Below, piece after piece: positions 1 through 7,566 of a DNA stretch of 39,173 nucleotides. Every line of letters begins with the position of its first letter. The stretch's first letter is position 1. The stretch is from Actinomycetes bacterium. GTDB lineage: Bacteria; Actinomycetota; Acidimicrobiia; Acidimicrobiales; Bog-793. The stretch spans positions 1 to 39,173 of the forward strand of contig JAJZLV010000039.1 of the NCBI GenBank assembly GCA_021803215.1. The letters are read 5' to 3'. The position numbers were made by a program, and so were the translations under genes. The notes beneath the pieces were generated by a model, which made no database searches, had not been told where the DNA came from, and saw nothing but the letters and a program-made list of their open reading frames with translations.

Positions 1-157
1 CCACCTGCTTGCCGGCCGGCTCCAACAGCTTCGCGGGCAGGTCATCACAAAGAAGCACCAAGAGCCACCGGCGGGCCTCGAACTTGAGCGAGATCGCCTT
101 TCCCCGGCCCTCGAGCTCCCGCGGCACCGTGACTTTCACATGCCAGAGCCGGCTCAT
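1..157 (-). mobile_element. TnpB-like transposase fragment (IS200/IS605 type), runs off the left edge
   Basis: Reading leftwards from an ATG at 157, 52 codons stay open to the window edge. The peptide has the pattern VKVTVPRELEGRGKAISLK, then an ARRW..LL..CD segment and PAKLLEPAGKQV. This resembles the stretch of TnpB/OrfB proteins just before the first RuvC aspartate (usually followed by G-I-D-x-G). In that family the segment lies about 150 residues into the protein, and I see no matching N-terminal part upstream in the same frame. The gene is therefore either 5'-truncated or a relic. The catalytic residues would lie outside the window, so activity cannot be judged. The identification is by eye only; an unrelated protein is possible. 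Confidence 0.5.
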
Positions 158-408
158 GCGCCCGCAACATCTCCCGGGCTGGATTGGCCCGTCCGGACGC
201 GCCGGCGGCCTGAGAAGAAGCTGGCGGCTTCAGCCGTGAGAGAGGTCACGGCGATATAGGTAAGCAGATCCATGTCGGCCCACCGCCCGGAGGAGCGTCG
301 ACGAGGTCGGGAGAGCTCCGCCATCGGTCCGGCGGCACCAGGTACCGGAGCGGGACAACGAGGAGGGCGTAGCCTCGGCCCATCCCTGTCGCCGCTCCTG
401 GAGAGAAC

Positions 409-972
409 ATGTTCGAGGCACCCGCTGTTGAGAGCCTTCCGGAAGACCTTCGCTTCCGGATCGAACAGGTCGCCGAGAAGGCGGGCTTTGTCCCGAACAT
501 CTTCTTGGCCCTTGCCCACAGGCCCGCAGAGTGGCGGGCTTTTTTTGCCTACCACGACGCCTTGATGGAGAAGGAGACGCCCGGCCTGACCAGAGCGGAC
601 CGGGAGCTCGTAGTAGTGGCGACGAGCGCCGAGAACCGTTGCCTCTACTGCGTGGTGGCCCATGGGGCGATCGCCCGCATCCGGGCTCGCAACCCGCGTG
701 TGGCCGACCAGGTGGCGACCGACTGGCGGAAGGCGGAGCTGGACGCGCGACAACGAGCCATCCTCGAGGTGGCGGTCCGCATCGCCGTGGAGCCCTGGCT
801 GATCGACCAGGCCCAGCTCGAGGTGCTGCGCCGGCACGGACTGAGCGAGGATGACATCTGGGACGTCGGGGCGATCAGCGCTCTTTTCGCCCTGTCGAAC
901 AGACTCGTCCACCTGGCGGGCACGATGCCGAACGAGGAGTTCTACTTGATGGGAAGAGTCCCCCGGAGCTGA
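409..972 (+). CDS. AhpD-like / carboxymuconolactone decarboxylase-family peroxidase-related protein
   Basis: This 187-residue protein has the AhpD-type redox motif: C78 and C81 in CLYC, followed by H85, with E75 just upstream. In AhpD-like alkylhydroperoxidases these residues form a disulfide-cycling active site that reduces peroxides. The length and the N-terminal ELVVVATSAEN-type helix fit the 'uncharacterised peroxidase-related enzyme' subfamily better than true carboxymuconolactone decarboxylase. The ATG at 409 follows GGAGAG at about 400-405, a good ribosome site. No signal peptide or membrane segment is visible, so it is probably cytosolic. It stands alone: the next gene starts 400 nt downstream. 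The physiological substrate is unknown. Confidence 0.85.
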   Translation: MFEAPAVESLPEDLRFRIEQVAEKAGFVPNIFLALAHRPAEWRAFFAYHDALMEKETPGLTRADRELVVVATSAENRCLYCVVAHGAIARIRARNPRVADQVATDWRKAELDARQRAILEVAVRIAVEPWLIDQAQLEVLRRHGLSEDDIWDVGAISALFALSNRLVHLAGTMPNEEFYLMGRVPRS

Positions 973-1372
973 GCGGACTGCCGGCGCCGGTTCTCGAATG
1001 TCGGCGGGAGCCCGATGCCCCTAGGGGCAGCCTCCGCCAGCGAGTGCGTTGTCGGCTTTACCGCGACCCCGCCACCGCGAGCCCGGGTCCGTCTCGAGTC
1101 CCGGGGCGTTCGGCGATCCGGGAGGCGTCCCCCCTGTGTGTGGCGCCGCAGCGTACGCGAGGAAGCCCCGAGCATCAGCTGGGTCCGAGCCCGCCGTGTC
1201 GAGGACCGCGCGCACCTCGTCGATGACGGCTGCCACATGACTCTTCGCGAGGGCTGCCAACGGTCCACCTCGCTCTGGCGAACTGTTGCTCGCTTGGCGG
1301 GTTGGAAACTGCCCGGTCTCTCGTCGACAGACGAGGGGCGCCTCGACGAATGGAACGTTAGATTCGCTCGAC
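973..1372. other. 400-bp intergenic region without a recognised gene
   Basis: Open frames exist on both strands, as expected at this GC content, but none has recognisable domains, a ribosome site or conserved motifs. A perfect 6-bp hairpin (CTCGTC, loop GACA, GACGAG) lies at 1320-1335. A -10-like box sits at 1359-1364. The minus-strand frame over 1021-1374 encodes a somewhat protein-like middle part but starts inside the next gene's first codon, so I did not call it. Confidence 0.5.
1359..1364 (+). promoter_or_regulatory. Candidate -10 box (TAGATT) for a leaderless transcript
   Basis: TAGATT fits the actinobacterial TANNNT -10 pattern and lies 8 nt before the ATG at 1373, which has no Shine-Dalgarno sequence. 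Transcription would start at or next to the start codon. No convincing -35 element is visible. Confidence 0.4.
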
Positions 1373-2194
1373 ATGGTGCAGGAAGAACCACCGAGAGCGC
1401 TCTTCGCCTCTCTGGTCGACGACGCGGGCCTCTTCCCGCCGACAGCGCTTTCGATGGCCGATGCCCTGGCGCGTCACGCGGCGGACCTCGAGGAGGCAAG
1501 CCCCGTGCTGACGCATCGCCTCGTCTGCCCGGCCGACCGGTTGGGGGAGCTCTCCTCCCTGCTCGATGGAGAGATAGACCTGCTGCTCCTCGGTCCGCTT
1601 GACGACGGCCTGGCCGCCTTTCTCGAGGCAGTCGCGGCCGACGAGAGGCTGAGCCTGCGCGGTATCGAAGGCGTCGTCTCCGAGACGACCGGGACGCTTC
1701 GGACAGAGGTCCCGGTTTACGCCGAGGTCCCGGTTCGCGGCGAGTGGGGAGCCCTCTTGTCGAAGGCAGTCGATCTCGGTTTCTCCGCCAAGGTGCGCTG
1801 CGGCGGGATGAGAGAGGAGCTCTTCCCAACTGCCGACGAGCTCGGCAGGTTCATCCACCGCTGCGCTGCTCAGGCGGTCGCCTTCAAGGCGACGGCCGGT
1901 TTGCATCATGCACTTCCCTACACCGAGGAGTCGACCGGATTTCACCACCACGGCTATCTCAACCTCCTTCTGGCGGCGGTGCGGGCAGTCGACGGTGCCA
2001 CGGCGGCAGAGACGGCGGCTGCCCTCGAGCTGGAAGATGCCGATGCGGTGACCGATGAGCTCGCAAGGGTGGGCGATGACCTGGCGAGCAGGGCGCGGGC
2101 TCTTTTCGTCTCGTACGGCTCTTGCAGTACCCGGGAGCCCCTCTCCGACCTCGCCCGTCTCGGCCTGATCGACGCCGGAGCAGCGGCTCGGTGA
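1373..2194 (+). CDS. Conserved protein of unknown function, coupled to fumarylacetoacetase
   Basis: A 273-residue protein with no signal peptide or membrane segment. The N-terminal region has a LFASLVDDAGLFPP motif, and the C-terminal half has KATAGLHHALPY followed by GFHHHGYLN, a histidine-rich stretch typical of a small family I recall only as hypothetical proteins in actinobacteria. The frame is open further upstream, but the ATG at 1373 fits a leaderless start and the point where conserved-looking sequence begins. Its stop overlaps the GTG of the fahA homologue by 4 nt, so the two are translationally coupled and probably work in the same catabolic step or on the same substrate. The His cluster could bind a metal. 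No function can be assigned from sequence. Confidence 0.8.
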   Translation: MVQEEPPRALFASLVDDAGLFPPTALSMADALARHAADLEEASPVLTHRLVCPADRLGELSSLLDGEIDLLLLGPLDDGLAAFLEAVAADERLSLRGIEGVVSETTGTLRTEVPVYAEVPVRGEWGALLSKAVDLGFSAKVRCGGMREELFPTADELGRFIHRCAAQAVAFKATAGLHHALPYTEESTGFHHHGYLNLLLAAVRAVDGATAAETAAALELEDADAVTDELARVGDDLASRARALFVSYGSCSTREPLSDLARLGLIDAGAAAR

Positions 2195-3384
2195 GCGCTC
2201 TCGAGGTGCCCGAAGGCTCGGACTTTCCTCTCTCGAACCTCCCCTATGGGGTCTTTTCTCCATCGCCCGGCCAGCCGACCCGGGTCGGGGTTGCCGTCGG
2301 CGCGCAGATCATCGACCTCTTTTCGCTCTTTGGCGACGAAGTCTTCTCATCCTCGAGCCTGAACGCCTTCATGGCAGAGGGCCCGGCTCGCTGGAGCGAG
2401 GTGCGCCACGACCTGCAAGAGAGGGTCTCAGACGAACAGGCGGCCGAGCGGCTGGCACCCCATCTCGTTCCGCAGTCCTCCGCCCAGATGCACCTGCCGA
2501 TCGAGGTGGCGGACTACGTCGACTTCTACGCCTCCGAGCATCACGCCAGGAACATGGGTCACCTCTTCCGGCCGGGTTCGGAGCCGCTCACGCCCAACTG
2601 GAAGCACCTGCCGATCGGCTACCACGGCCGGGCAGGGACGGTTGTGGTCTCGGCCACGCCGGTGCGCCGTCCTTGCGGGCAGCGCAAGGAGCCGACGGAG
2701 GCCTTGCCAAGCTATGGCCCGAGCGCCAAGCTCGACATCGAGGCTGAGGTCGGCTTCGTCGTCGGAGTTCCCTCCGAGCGGGGCACGAGAGTGGGCATCG
2801 ACGCCTTCTCCGATCACGTCTTCGGCGTGGTCCTCGTCAACGACTGGTCGGCTCGTGACATCCACTCCTGGGAGTACGTGCCCCTCGGGCCCTTCCTCGG
2901 GAAGTCGTTCGCCACCTCCGTCTCGCCCTGGGTGGTGAGCCTGGCGGCGCTCGACGCTGCCCGGGTGTGGCCGCCCAAGCAGAACCCCGAGCCGCTCGCG
3001 TACCTGCGCTCGGCTGAGCCCTGGGGACTCGAGCTGTCACTCGAGGTGGAGCTGAACGGCACCGTGGTCGCCCGGCCGCCTTTCGCGGAGATGTACTGGA
3101 CTGCAGCTCAGCAGCTCGCCCACATGACCGTAAATGGTGCCTCGCTTCGGACTGGAGACCTCTTCGCCTCCGGCACCGTCTCGGGGAAGGAAGCTGCTGG
3201 CTGGGGCTCGTTCCTCGAGCTCTCCTGGAACGGTGAGCGTCCCGTGCGTCTCGGGGACGGCACGGAGCGGACCTTCCTCGAAGACGGCGATCAGGTGGTG
3301 ATCCGGGCCAGTGCCCGATCGGCCGACGGCGGCCGGCTCGGCTTCGGCAGCGTTTCGGGACGGGTTCTGCCAGCTCTCGAGTAG
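2191..3384 (+). CDS. fahA: Fumarylacetoacetase
   Basis: This 397-residue protein matches FahA, which hydrolyses 4-fumarylacetoacetate to fumarate and acetoacetate in the last step of tyrosine/homogentisate breakdown. Family landmarks include DFYASEHHA (metal ligand Asp and catalytic His region), the DIEAEVGFVVG metal-binding E-x-E, and LVNDWSARDIHSWEYVPLGPF before GKSFATSVSPW. Length is close to the usual 400-430. I chose the GTG at 2191, which overlaps the upstream stop (GTGA), over an earlier in-frame ATG that would add 23 low-complexity residues. No homogentisate dioxygenase or maleylacetoacetate isomerase gene lies within the window, so the rest of the pathway must be elsewhere, or the substrate may be a related acylpyruvate. 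Confidence 0.93.
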   Translation: MSALEVPEGSDFPLSNLPYGVFSPSPGQPTRVGVAVGAQIIDLFSLFGDEVFSSSSLNAFMAEGPARWSEVRHDLQERVSDEQAAERLAPHLVPQSSAQMHLPIEVADYVDFYASEHHARNMGHLFRPGSEPLTPNWKHLPIGYHGRAGTVVVSATPVRRPCGQRKEPTEALPSYGPSAKLDIEAEVGFVVGVPSERGTRVGIDAFSDHVFGVVLVNDWSARDIHSWEYVPLGPFLGKSFATSVSPWVVSLAALDAARVWPPKQNPEPLAYLRSAEPWGLELSLEVELNGTVVARPPFAEMYWTAAQQLAHMTVNGASLRTGDLFASGTVSGKEAAGWGSFLELSWNGERPVRLGDGTERTFLEDGDQVVIRASARSADGGRLGFGSVSGRVLPALE

Positions 3385-3390
3385 TTCTCC

Positions 3391-4899
3391 TTAGCGGTGG
3401 CGCCGCTGGAACGCGAGCGCCCTGTCCCGCACCGGGCCGTAGCGGAGCATCAGCAGGTCGAGGATGTAGTTGTGATAAAGGCGCCACGGCGCATGCTGGC
3501 CCTGGCGCGGGAGCGAGTCGAGCGAGCGCAGCACGTAGCCCGAGGTGAGGTCGAGCCACGGCTGCGTCGGAAGTGACGGATCCGGCGGCTCGGCGCAGGC
3601 GACGGCGTAGCCGTGGCGTTCCATGTAGTTCAAGAGCCGGCAGACGTAGGTGGCGGCCAGGTCGGCCTTGAGAGTCCAAGAGGCGTTGGTATACCCCATC
3701 GTGGATGCGAAGTTGGGGACGCCGCTGAACATGATTCCCCGGTAGCCCACCGTCTTGGAGAGCTCGACCTTCTCTCCGTCGAGGTCAAGCTCCATGCCAC
3801 CGGCCATCTGGAGGCTGAGCCCCGTGGCGGTGACGACGATGTCGGCCAAGAGCTCCCTCCCCGACTCGAGGCGGATCCCCTCTGTGGTGAAGGTCTCGAT
3901 CCGGTCGGTCACCACCTCGACGGTGCCAGCCCGGATGGCGGCGAAGAGGTCCCCGTCGGGCACGAAGCACATCCGCTGGTCCCAGGGCTCGTAGTCGGGC
4001 TTGAAATGGGTGTCTATGTCGTAGCCGGGCGGGAGGGAGGCCTCCAGACCTCTTCGGATCAGCCTCTTCACGATTTCGGGCTTCTTTCGGCTCAGCTGGA
4101 AGAAGACGAGGGCGCCTAGGACGTTCTTCCAGCGCACCAGCGGGTAGACGACCCTCTCCGGCAGGCGCTTGCGCAGCTTCTTTGCCAGGGGGTCGGTCGC
4201 CGGCAGAGAGGCTATGTAGGTCGGCGAGCGCTGCAGCATCGTCACCCTGGCAGCCAGCTTCGCCATGGCCGGCACGAGGGTGACAGCCGTCGCGCCGCTC
4301 CCGATCACGACGACCTCCTTGCCCTCGTAGTCGAGGTCGGGGGGCCAGTGCTGAGGATGGACCACCTGGCCGGTGAACTCGCCGATGCCGGGGAACTCCG
4401 GCGTGTAGCCGCTCTCGTAGCGGTAGTAGCCGCTGTTCGCGAAGAGGAAGGAGCAGCTGAAGATTGCCGTCGACCCGTCGGGTCGCTCGGCCTCGACCTT
4501 CCAGCGAGCCTCTTTCGAGGACCAGGAGGCTTTCGTGACGCGGTGGTGGTAGCAGATGCGGTCCTCGACCTTGTGCTCTGCGGCAGTCTCTCGGATGTAA
4601 GAGAGGATCGAGGGGCCGTCGGCGAGCGCCTTCTCGCCCCTCCAGGGTCGGAAGCGGTACCCGAGCGTGAACATGTCCGAGTCGGAGCGGACGCCGGGAT
4701 ACCTGAACAAGTCCCAGGTTCCGCCGCTCACAGGGCGGGCCTCGAGGATGACGAAGCTCTTGTCCTGACAGTAGCGACTCAGGTGGCAGGCGGCTCCGAC
4801 CCCGGAGAGGCCGGCGCCGACTATGACCACGTCGACCCTCCTGACCGCGGTCTCCTCGCCAGAGGGTGTCTTCTCCGAGAGCAGCTCCTGAGTGCTCAT
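3391..4899 (-). CDS. Flavin-containing monooxygenase, Baeyer-Villiger type
   Basis: A 502-residue flavoprotein. The N-terminal FAD-binding fingerprint GAGLSG is at residues 28-33, the NADPH-site fingerprint GSGATA at about 200-205, and between them FTGQVVHPQHWP (about 175-186). That segment matches the FxGxxxHxxxW(P/D) signature of type I Baeyer-Villiger monooxygenases, which insert oxygen next to a ketone using NADPH and O2. The FRYPGVRSDSD segment is also typical. The ATG at 4899 is preceded by AAAGG at a suitable distance; a GTG at 4905 is an alternative. It converges on fahA with 6 nt between stops and is divergent from the SDR gene. Ketone or steroid-like substrates are plausible, but specificity cannot be read from sequence. 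Confidence 0.9.
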   Translation of the reverse strand: MSTQELLSEKTPSGEETAVRRVDVVIVGAGLSGVGAACHLSRYCQDKSFVILEARPVSGGTWDLFRYPGVRSDSDMFTLGYRFRPWRGEKALADGPSILSYIRETAAEHKVEDRICYHHRVTKASWSSKEARWKVEAERPDGSTAIFSCSFLFANSGYYRYESGYTPEFPGIGEFTGQVVHPQHWPPDLDYEGKEVVVIGSGATAVTLVPAMAKLAARVTMLQRSPTYIASLPATDPLAKKLRKRLPERVVYPLVRWKNVLGALVFFQLSRKKPEIVKRLIRRGLEASLPPGYDIDTHFKPDYEPWDQRMCFVPDGDLFAAIRAGTVEVVTDRIETFTTEGIRLESGRELLADIVVTATGLSLQMAGGMELDLDGEKVELSKTVGYRGIMFSGVPNFASTMGYTNASWTLKADLAATYVCRLLNYMERHGYAVACAEPPDPSLPTQPWLDLTSGYVLRSLDSLPRQGQHAPWRLYHNYILDLLMLRYGPVRDRALAFQRRHR

Positions 4900-4936
4900 C
4901 TGCACCTTTTTACCCGCTTTGAACCGGCAGGCGCCC

Positions 4937-4942
4937 TAGCCT
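4937..4942 (+). promoter_or_regulatory. Candidate -10 box (TAGCCT) for the SDR gene
   Basis: A TANNNT hexamer 7 nt before the GTG at 4950, which has no Shine-Dalgarno sequence. The divergent interval between the monooxygenase and SDR starts is only 50 nt, so both promoters must be packed into or overlap it. Confidence 0.35.
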
Positions 4943-4949
4943 TCGGCTG

Positions 4950-5723
4950 GTGGACCCCTTCTCGCTCGCCGGAAGCCGCGCCGTCGTCACCGGAGCCTCT
5001 CGCGGCATCGGGGCTGCTGTCGCCCGGGCGCTCGACCGGGCCGGCGCCCGCCTTGCCCTCGTAGCCCGGGACCGGCAGGCTTTGGAGGAGGTCGCCGACA
5101 CTCTCGGGAACGACGCCTTCATCCTTCCGGCCGACCTGGGCCGGCCCGAGTCCCCCGGCCTGGTGGCGACCGGCGCCCTCGAGGCCCTCGGGGCGGTGGA
5201 CATCCTCGTGAACAACGCCGCGCTCGCCGCCCGGCTCGACACGATCGAGACCGATGCCGCCCTCATCGACGAGCTCCTGGCCGTCAACGTGCGCGGGCCG
5301 CTTCTCCTGACGGCGGCCCTCCTTCCTTCGATGCTCGCCCAGGGAGGTGGCTCGATAGTCAACCTTTCCTCTGTCTCCGGGCTCGTCGGGACTCCGAGGC
5401 GGGCGGCCTATGCCGCCACCAAGGGAGCCATCGACGCCATGACACGCTCTCTCGCCGCCGAGCTCGGTCCGAAGGGGATACGGGTCAACTCCGTCGCGCC
5501 GGGCGTGGTGGACACCGCCATGTGGGCGAAGAACAAGTCGGTTCCCGGAGTGGTCGAGGACATTGAGGCGAAGACGCCGCTTCGTCGCTTTGGCCAGCCG
5601 GAGGAGGTCGCCGACGTCGTGGTCTTCCTCTGTTCAAGGGCGGCCCGTTTCGTCACGGGAGAGACTGTGGCCGCCGACGGGGGCATGGCTCATACCCTCG
5701 ACCTGTACGGCGGAGCGGTCTGA
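4950..5723 (+). CDS. Short-chain dehydrogenase/reductase (SDR)
   Basis: A 257-residue classical SDR. The cofactor motif TGASRGIG is at residues 14-21, NNA at 88-90, and the catalytic Ser in NLSSVSG (about 140-141) is followed by Y154 and K158 in YAATK. The C-terminus carries RFVTGETVAADGG, typical of the family. The residue after the second beta strand is Arg (ARD), which suggests NADP(H), though this is only a tendency. The start is a GTG without a ribosome site, consistent with a leaderless mRNA. It is divergent from the Baeyer-Villiger monooxygenase; alcohol-to-ketone oxidation followed by Baeyer-Villiger oxidation would be a sensible pairing, but that is inference. The substrate is unknown. 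Confidence 0.9.
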   Translation: MDPFSLAGSRAVVTGASRGIGAAVARALDRAGARLALVARDRQALEEVADTLGNDAFILPADLGRPESPGLVATGALEALGAVDILVNNAALAARLDTIETDAALIDELLAVNVRGPLLLTAALLPSMLAQGGGSIVNLSSVSGLVGTPRRAAYAATKGAIDAMTRSLAAELGPKGIRVNSVAPGVVDTAMWAKNKSVPGVVEDIEAKTPLRRFGQPEEVADVVVFLCSRAARFVTGETVAADGGMAHTLDLYGGAV

Positions 5724-5743
5724 GGAGACGCCGGAGTTCGGGA

Positions 5744-6805
5744 TCAGCTCGACCGGCCGCCCGGCCAGCTCTGGTGGGTCGGCCAGTTGCGGTTGTAGTT
5801 GATCGGTTCTGGCGTCTGCTCGGGCCCCGCTCGAGCAGAGACGAAGCTCTTCTCGTGACTCTCGGGCATCTCGCGGGGAAGCCGGTCGAGCACGGGAATC
5901 AGGTATCCGACGCCGGCGAGGAGCGGACCGACGACCATGAGGCCCATGCCGAGCAGGCGGAGCGAGTGGGAGGAGGTGAGCAGACCGCCGACACCCGCCA
6001 GACCCACGCCTGCGAGACCGACCCAGGCGACCGTCCGTGCCGAGCGCCCGGCTCTCCGGCTGAGCGACAAGAGAACGAGCGCCCCGACCCCGAGCGGGAG
6101 TCCCACGATGGCGTGGGCGAGATAGAGGTCCGTCCCGCTCGGCGGCAGCCAGCCGCTCGGCCGACCGACCTTCACCACGAAAAGCGTGCTGACCCCGAGG
6201 AGGAACTCGATCCCGAGGAGGAGGCCGACGTAGGGCGCGAGCCGCCCGAAGATCGCCGCGACCCGGTCGTCGCCGGAGGCCGGCAGGTCGAGGTCCGCCA
6301 CTTGTGCATCCGGTGGCGTGTCGGCCAGCTCTGGAGTCGCCGGCGCGCGGGCCGGAGCCAGCCGGACCATGGAGTTGTAGACGATGAGCGCCATGGCGAG
6401 GTGCATAGCCATGAGGAACCCGACTTCGTTGATGGGCTCGTGCAGGAGGATCAAAAGCCACATGTCGGGGAGGAAGAGAACGAGCGTCGCAACGACCGCC
6501 AGCCGGAGAAAGAGCCAGCGCGGTGCCGAGCTGACACGGATGACGGCCGGCCAGGCGGCGCAGGCGACGATGGCCCCGAGGAGGGTCAAAGAGACGTAGT
6601 CGGCCACCTTGTAGTGGGAGAATCCCCGCGTCGAGGGAAACAGGCTCGTGGCCAGGTGTACGAGGAGAACGTTCACGACCAGGGAGCCGGCGACCGCGAC
6701 GGCGCTTGCCGTCGCGAGCGCGACAGTCTTCGGCTGGCGGAGACGAGGAGCCGCCTCGATCCTTGCCAGGCGTAGCAGCTTGTCGGCGAGCTTCTCCGCG
6801 GCCAT
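5744..6805 (-). CDS. Polytopic membrane protein of unknown function (about 8 TM)
   Basis: A 353-residue protein with about eight hydrophobic segments in two groups of four (roughly 27-56, 69-89, 97-120, 128-147 and 190-211, 226-248, 259-278, 283-307). They are separated by a polar Ala/Pro/Asp-rich loop (150-182). The N-terminal half, with HYKVADYVSLTLLG, FLPDMWLL and MHLAMALIVYN, resembles small four-helix actinobacterial proteins of the DUF6069 type, but I am not certain of the family. The second half looks like a separate four-helix unit, so this could be a fusion. It converges on the SDR gene with 20 nt between stops. The ATG at 6805 is preceded by a near-consensus -10 box and no ribosome site. 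No function assigned. Confidence 0.8.
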   Translation of the reverse strand: MAAEKLADKLLRLARIEAAPRLRQPKTVALATASAVAVAGSLVVNVLLVHLATSLFPSTRGFSHYKVADYVSLTLLGAIVACAAWPAVIRVSSAPRWLFLRLAVVATLVLFLPDMWLLILLHEPINEVGFLMAMHLAMALIVYNSMVRLAPARAPATPELADTPPDAQVADLDLPASGDDRVAAIFGRLAPYVGLLLGIEFLLGVSTLFVVKVGRPSGWLPPSGTDLYLAHAIVGLPLGVGALVLLSLSRRAGRSARTVAWVGLAGVGLAGVGGLLTSSHSLRLLGMGLMVVGPLLAGVGYLIPVLDRLPREMPESHEKSFVSARAGPEQTPEPINYNRNWPTHQSWPGGRSS

Positions 6806-6812
6806 CGACCCA

Positions 6813-6818
6813 ATTATC
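6813..6818 (-). promoter_or_regulatory. Candidate -10 box (GATAAT) for the 8-TM protein gene
   Basis: Read on the minus strand, GATAAT differs from the TATAAT consensus at one base and lies 7 nt before the ATG at 6805. There is no Shine-Dalgarno sequence, so the mRNA is probably leaderless. No clear -35 element is visible. Confidence 0.45.
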
Positions 6819-7023
6819 CCGGCAGGCGCTCCTCACCGCCCGCGCCCCACCGGGCCACCGCCTCGTCGTAGAGCGAGGAGACTCACTCCAGCAGCTCAGC
6901 GTCCTGCTGGCCGTCTGTCAGCCCCGCCGGGTCGCTCAACAGCTGAAAGCCCCTTCAGAGGCTGGACGAGGGCCAGGATCTCCGGGGCCTGGGAAGCCGG
7001 ATGACAGCTGTCGCCTGCCCCGT

Positions 7024-7041
7024 GGCCGCTCTCGAGCGGCC
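7024..7041. terminator. Perfect 7-bp hairpin downstream of the CBS gene
   Basis: GGCCGCT, loop CTCG, AGCGGCC. It lies about 45 nt beyond the stop of the minus-strand CBS gene, so it could end that transcript. There is no U-tract, so a simple intrinsic terminator is not established. The surrounding 6819-7083 holds nothing else I recognise. Confidence 0.35.
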
Positions 7042-7083
7042 CCTTGCAATGGTGAGCGCTCGCCACAGCGGCGCACCGTAGCG

Positions 7084-7518
7084 CTACCGGGCGTTTATGT
7101 AGTCCACCAGCTCCTTGCGCTCTCTCTCGAGCTCCTCGATCCGGACCCGGACCACGTCGCCGATGCTGACGATCCCGACGAGGTCGTCCGAGTCGACCAC
7201 CGGCACATGGCGAAAGCGGCCGTTTGTCATGGTCGCCATCAGCTGGTCGGTGTCGTCTTGCGGCCCGCAGGTCGACACCGCCGAGGACATGACCGAGGAG
7301 ACCGGCCGCGCCAGGGCCTCGCCGACCGACTCAACCGAAAGAGCCCGGACGATGTCGCGCTCGGAGACGATGCCGCTGATCTTCCGCCCGTCGTCGGATA
7401 CGACGAGAGCCCCGATGCCCCGGGCATTCAGGAGCCGGACGGCCTCGGCCAGCGTGGCGGTAGAGCCGATGGTGAAGACCACGGCGCCCTTGTCCTCGAG
7501 CAGCTTGGCTATGCGCAT
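7084..7518 (-). CDS. Twin CBS-domain protein
   Basis: A 144-residue protein made almost entirely of two CBS domains (about 5-60 and 70-130). Repeated features include ARGIGALVVSDDG..ISGIVSERDIVRAL in the first and GRFRHVPVVDSDD..GIVSIGDVV in the second. Stand-alone CBS pairs bind adenine nucleotides such as AMP, ATP or SAM and act as energy sensors or regulatory subunits. A charged helix, rich in Glu and Arg, closes the protein. The ATG at 7518 is chosen over an in-frame GTG six codons earlier because GGGAGG sits 6-7 nt upstream of it. It lies downstream of, and on the same strand as, the DUF5317 gene (48 nt gap), so the two may be cotranscribed. The target is unknown. Confidence 0.88.
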   Translation of the reverse strand: MRIAKLLEDKGAVVFTIGSTATLAEAVRLLNARGIGALVVSDDGRKISGIVSERDIVRALSVESVGEALARPVSSVMSSAVSTCGPQDDTDQLMATMTNGRFRHVPVVDSDDLVGIVSIGDVVRVRIEELERERKELVDYINAR

Positions 7519-7566
7519 CGCCGCCTCCCGTTTCACAAGCTCACGAGAGCTTACGTCACAGTAAGG

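Noticed and set aside
1021-1374. Minus-strand frame in the 973-1372 gap with a protein-like middle segment
   Set aside because: No ribosome site, no recognised family, and its start would overlap the start codon of the divergent gene at 1373.
2122-2190. Upstream in-frame start for fumarylacetoacetase
   Set aside because: The 23 extra residues are Arg/Pro/Ser-rich and lie within the preceding gene. The GTG at 2191 with a GTGA overlap is more consistent with coupling.
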